Positions 21,462-24,152 of a DNA stretch of 24,152 nucleotides are shown here, piece by piece. Every line of letters begins with the position of its first letter. The stretch's first letter is position 1. Origin of the DNA: AWTP1-13 sp035253505 (GTDB taxonomy: Bacteria > Pseudomonadota > Alphaproteobacteria > Rhizobiales > Hyphomicrobiaceae); the NCBI GenBank assembly GCA_035253505.1, contig DATFCC010000134.1, forward strand, positions 1 to 24,152. The letters run 5' to 3'. The position numbers were made by a program, and so were the translations under genes. The notes under the pieces are model-generated. The model was not told the origin of the DNA. It saw only the letters and a list, made by a program, of their open reading frames with translations, and did not search any database.

Positions 21462-23078
21462 TCAACGGCGCGCCAGCCATGCATGGCGCTTGAAATCGCG
21501 AATGATTTCAATGGCTGCGTTGCGCCCAGGCAACCCTGTAACGCCGCCGCCGGGGTGTGCCCCCGATCCGCACAGGTAGAGGCCTGGGACCGGCATCCGA
21601 TAATCGGCATGACCCACCACCGGCCGCGCGCTGTAGAGCTGATCGAGGCCCAGTTGCCCATGGAAGATATCGCCGTCCAGAAGCCCGAAGCGCCGCTCGA
21701 GGTCGAGCGGCGACAGAACCTGCCGTGCGAGTACGCTCGGGCGGAAGTTGGGTGCGTGCCGGGTGACGGTATCGATCACCAGGTCTGCAAACTCGTCCTT
21801 AGCCTCGTCCCAGCTTCGGCCGTCCGGCAAATGCGGGGCGACGTGCTGCACGAACAGGCTGGCGACGTGCCGGCCCGCGGGCGCCAGGGAGGCGTCCAGG
21901 GTCGACGGGATCAGCATCTCGACGACCGGCTCGCGTGACCAGCCGTGGATGCGCGCATCGAGGTAGGCCCGGTCCAGATACTGCAGGGTCGGGCCGATGA
22001 CGATCCCGGCCCCATGATGCTCCTGCAACTTCGTGCCCGGCCGGCAGGCAAAGTCCGGCAGCTCCGACAGGGCCACATTCATGCGGAACGTGCCGGAGCC
22101 GGACTTGAGATGGGTGAACCGGCGACGCAGATCACCGTCGATCGCGTCGGCCGGCACGAGGTCGCGAAACAGCAGTTTCGGTCCGACATTGGCTGCGACG
22201 GCGCGCGCCTTCACCGTTTCGCCCGAGGCGAGCGCCACGCCGGCGGCCTTACCGCTCTCCATGATCAGACCCGCCACCGCCGCGCCGGTGCGGATGTCGG
22301 CACCCCGCGCGGCGGCCGAGCGTGCCATGGCGAGGCTGATGGCGCCCATGCCGCCTACGGCATGTCCCCACACGCCCGGCTTGCCGTTCACCTCGCCGAA
22401 GCAGTGGTGCAACAGCACGTAGGCGGTTCCCGGCGTGAACGGGCTGGCATAGGCGCCGACGATGCTGTCGAAAGCGAGCGCGCCCTTGATCACGTCGCTC
22501 TCGAACCACTGGCCCAGGAAGTCGGCGGCGCTCTTGGTGAAGAGGTCGAGAAGCAGGCGCTTGTCATCGAGCGTCAATCTGAAAAGGCGTTGCCCGAGGG
22601 CGGCGTTGGCCAGCAATTCCAGAATGCCGCCCCCGGCGTTCGGCGGACGCTGCAGCGCCAGCGCGCGCAGGAACGAGGCGGCCCGTTCCAGGGCTGCGTC
22701 GTAGGCTGGGAGCCGCTCTGCATCGCGCTCGGAGAAACCGGCCACGGCGCGCTGGCGCCCCGCAAGCCCGTAGGGCATTAGAAGGTGGCGCCGCGCGTCC
22801 ACCGGCCAGAAATTGGCGGCCGGCCGCTCGACGATCTCGAGGCCGTGACGCGGCAGGTCCAGGTCGCGAATGACGGCCGGATTGAGGAGGCTGACGGTAT
22901 AGGCGGCGACCGAGTTGCGGAACCCCGGATGGAACTCCTCCGTGAGCGCCGCCCCCCCGACGGCACCGTTCTTCTCGAGCACGACGACGCTCAGCCCGGC
23001 GCCGGCAAGATATGCGGCACAGGTGAGGCCATTGTGGCCCCCGCCGATGATGGCGACGTCGTAAACCCTTTCCGTCAT
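21462..23078 (-). CDS. NAD(P)/FAD-dependent oxidoreductase, PYROXD2/phytoene dehydrogenase-like
   Basis: 538 residues. The N-terminal dinucleotide-binding motif is VAIIGGGHNGLTCAAYLAGA, followed by VVVLEKNGAVGGAALTEE, an amine oxidase/CrtI-type FAD fold. The middle contains GTAYVLLHHCFGEVNGKPGV, WGHAVGGMGAISLAMARSAA and ARGADIRTGAAVAGLI. The end is GLYLCGSGAHPGGGVTGLPG with RNAAIEI, the FAD-closing motif of CrtI-like enzymes. It lacks a membrane segment. PYROXD2-type homologues are widespread but substrates are unknown; carotenoid desaturation is not indicated because no crt genes adjoin. The frame stays open to 23735, but the start is taken at 23078 (MTERVYDVAII), because the upstream part would overlap the divergent dehydrogenase at 23190. 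There are 111 bp between the two starts. Confidence 0.88.
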   Translation of the reverse strand: MTERVYDVAIIGGGHNGLTCAAYLAGAGLSVVVLEKNGAVGGAALTEEFHPGFRNSVAAYTVSLLNPAVIRDLDLPRHGLEIVERPAANFWPVDARRHLLMPYGLAGRQRAVAGFSERDAERLPAYDAALERAASFLRALALQRPPNAGGGILELLANAALGQRLFRLTLDDKRLLLDLFTKSAADFLGQWFESDVIKGALAFDSIVGAYASPFTPGTAYVLLHHCFGEVNGKPGVWGHAVGGMGAISLAMARSAAARGADIRTGAAVAGLIMESGKAAGVALASGETVKARAVAANVGPKLLFRDLVPADAIDGDLRRRFTHLKSGSGTFRMNVALSELPDFACRPGTKLQEHHGAGIVIGPTLQYLDRAYLDARIHGWSREPVVEMLIPSTLDASLAPAGRHVASLFVQHVAPHLPDGRSWDEAKDEFADLVIDTVTRHAPNFRPSVLARQVLSPLDLERRFGLLDGDIFHGQLGLDQLYSARPVVGHADYRMPVPGLYLCGSGAHPGGGVTGLPGRNAAIEIIRDFKRHAWLARR

Positions 23079-23189
23079 GGCCCTATGTGCGATGAAAATG
23101 CGCCGCAGGACAATCGATGCGTCGATGTGCGAGCCTGCCGGCGATCGGTCGCGAATGCTGCCCCGGCGGACGGGGACGTGGAGAGACGA

Positions 23190-24152
23190 ATGCCGAAGCC
23201 CATATTGCTGAACACCGGCCCCATGATGGCCCTGATCGAGGAGGAGACCGCCAAGGCGTTCGACGTGCACCGCCTGCAGGAGGCAACCGATCGCGAGGCC
23301 TTCCTTCGCCAGGTCGGGCCCGACGTGCAAGCCATCTGCACCGGCAGCCATACCGGGGTGAGGACCGATGCAGCCATGCTGGCGCTCTGCCCGCGGCTCA
23401 AGATCATCGGCAACTTCGGCGTCGGCTACGACACCATCGATATTCCCGAGGCGGCACGGCGCGGGATCGTCATCACGAATACGCCCGACGTGCTGACGGA
23501 AGAGGTCGCGGACACCGCGCTTGGCCTCCTGCTCGGCACCGTGCGCGAATTCTACCAGGCAGAGAAGTGGTTGCGCGAGGGCCGCTGGCCGCGGGAGGGC
23601 GACTACCGGTTGACGCCGGCCTCGCTGCGGGACCGCAAGGTGGGGATCGCCGGGTTCGGGCGAATCGGCAAGGCCATCGCCCGGCGCGTGGAGGCCTTCG
23701 GCCTCGAGGTGAGCTACTTCGGCCGCAACCAGCAAGCCGGCGTTTCTAACCGCTATTATGCGGATATCGTCGCCTTGGCGCGCGACGTCGATGTCCTGAT
23801 TGTCGTAACCCCGGGGGGGCCTGACACGGCCAACCTTGTCGATGCCCGCGTCCTGGAGGCGCTCGGGCCGCGCGGCGTCCTGATCAACGTGGCGCGCGGG
23901 AGCGTGGTCGACGAGGCGGCCCTGCTCGCAGCGCTCCGGGAGCGCAAGATCCTATCCGCCGGTCTCGACGTATTTGTCGGCGAGCCCAACATCAACCCGG
24001 CCTTTCTGAAGCTCGACAACGTTACCCTGCTGCCGCATGTGGGCTCAGCTTCAGTCCACACGCGCAATGCGATGGGACAGGTGGTGGTGGACAACCTGCT
24101 GGCGTTCGCCGAGGGGCGGCCGCCCAAGACCCCGGTGCCCGAAACCCCCTTC
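23190..24152 (+). CDS. D-isomer-specific 2-hydroxyacid dehydrogenase (glyoxylate/hydroxypyruvate reductase-like), 3' end cut by window
   Basis: The frame is open from ATG 23190 to the last base, 321 residues without a stop; the family is usually about 310–330, so only a few codons are missing. GGAGAG lies just upstream of the start. The substrate-binding lobe has KIIGNFGVGYDTIDI and ITNTPDVLTEEVADTALGLL. The Rossmann motif GFGRIG is at 155–160, and the following VSYFGRNQ, with Arg179, suggests NADPH rather than NADH. Catalytic residues are visible: R236 (INVARGSVVDE), E265 (DVFVGEPN) and H283 (LLPHVGSAS). Family knowledge: reduces glyoxylate, hydroxypyruvate or related 2-keto acids to D-2-hydroxy acids. 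Divergent from the PYROXD2-like gene; the gap between them contains the dyad ATCGA-TGCG-TCGAT (23113–23126). Confidence 0.9.
   Translation, partial: MPKPILLNTGPMMALIEEETAKAFDVHRLQEATDREAFLRQVGPDVQAICTGSHTGVRTDAAMLALCPRLKIIGNFGVGYDTIDIPEAARRGIVITNTPDVLTEEVADTALGLLLGTVREFYQAEKWLREGRWPREGDYRLTPASLRDRKVGIAGFGRIGKAIARRVEAFGLEVSYFGRNQQAGVSNRYYADIVALARDVDVLIVVTPGGPDTANLVDARVLEALGPRGVLINVARGSVVDEAALLAALRERKILSAGLDVFVGEPNINPAFLKLDNVTLLPHVGSASVHTRNAMGQVVVDNLLAFAEGRPPKTPVPETPF

Noticed and set aside
23079..23735. N-terminal extension of the PYROXD2-like frame to 757 residues
   Set aside because: The extension lies antisense to a clear D-2-hydroxyacid dehydrogenase, and the dinucleotide-binding motif follows directly after the ATG at 23078.
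1..24152. Search for tRNA/rRNA genes, CRISPR repeats, insertion sequences, prophage or defence genes
   Set aside because: No cloverleaf-like, regularly repeated or transposase-like sequence was noticed by eye. A tRNAscan, CRISPR finder and HMM search would be needed for certainty.

Overview
The window is a GC-rich, gene-dense bacterial chromosome segment. Most reading frames stay open on both strands, the usual effect of high GC at third codon positions. It most resembles an alphaproteobacterium of the order Hyphomicrobiales (Rhizobiales). The grounds are a TIGR02301-type exported protein translationally coupled to a NUDIX hydrolase, the order uvrC–pgsA–moaD–moaE, a Clp-N/coiled-coil protein of a kind I associate with this order, and a tsaC gene coupled to a D-2-hydroxyglutarate dehydrogenase-like gene. 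The family or genus cannot be fixed from the window. No rRNA, tRNA, CRISPR array, insertion sequence, prophage or integrase was seen, and the region reads as core chromosome.

Layout. 1–357: 3' end of an HtpX-like M48 membrane protease. 402–626: small unknown protein, divergent from a D-lactate dehydrogenase-like FAD oxidase (825–2237). 2333–3850: a His-rich 71-residue orphan and an AAA/STAND-type ATPase, the latter with a perfect 16-bp palindrome just upstream. 3931–7898: minus-strand run of propionyl-CoA synthetase, a gamma-glutamylcyclotransferase-fold protein, an L,D-transpeptidase and a secreted unknown protein. 8027–8686: LysE-family exporter. 8719–10048: minus-strand group of a small unknown protein, TIGR02301 protein and NUDIX hydrolase. 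10276–11916: Clp-N plus coiled-coil protein. 11957–14325: tsaC and a D-2-hydroxyglutarate dehydrogenase-like oxidase. 14326–14640: the only gene-free stretch over 300 bp, containing several dyads ahead of an IclR regulator (14641–15402). 15422–16039: glutathione S-transferase. 16153–20954: plus-strand run of uvrC, a luciferase-like monooxygenase, pgsA, moaD and moaE. 20983–21372: A-type Fe-S carrier. 21462–23078: PYROXD2-like FAD oxidoreductase, divergent from a D-2-hydroxyacid dehydrogenase that runs off the right end.

How the genes fit together. Housekeeping functions dominate: tRNA t6A synthesis (tsaC), nucleotide excision repair (uvrC), phosphatidylglycerol synthesis (pgsA), molybdopterin synthase (moaD/moaE), Fe-S delivery and peptidoglycan cross-linking. 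Interspersed are several oxidoreductases acting on 2-hydroxy acids or unknown organic substrates: two VAO-type FAD oxidases, a D-2-hydroxyacid dehydrogenase, a luciferase-like flavoenzyme and a PYROXD2-like enzyme. I see no convincing new multi-gene system. The items most worth a second look are the orphan Clp-N/coiled-coil protein, the ATPase with its palindrome and repeated hexamers, the long acidic insertion in UvrC, and several perfect palindromes in intergenic regions.
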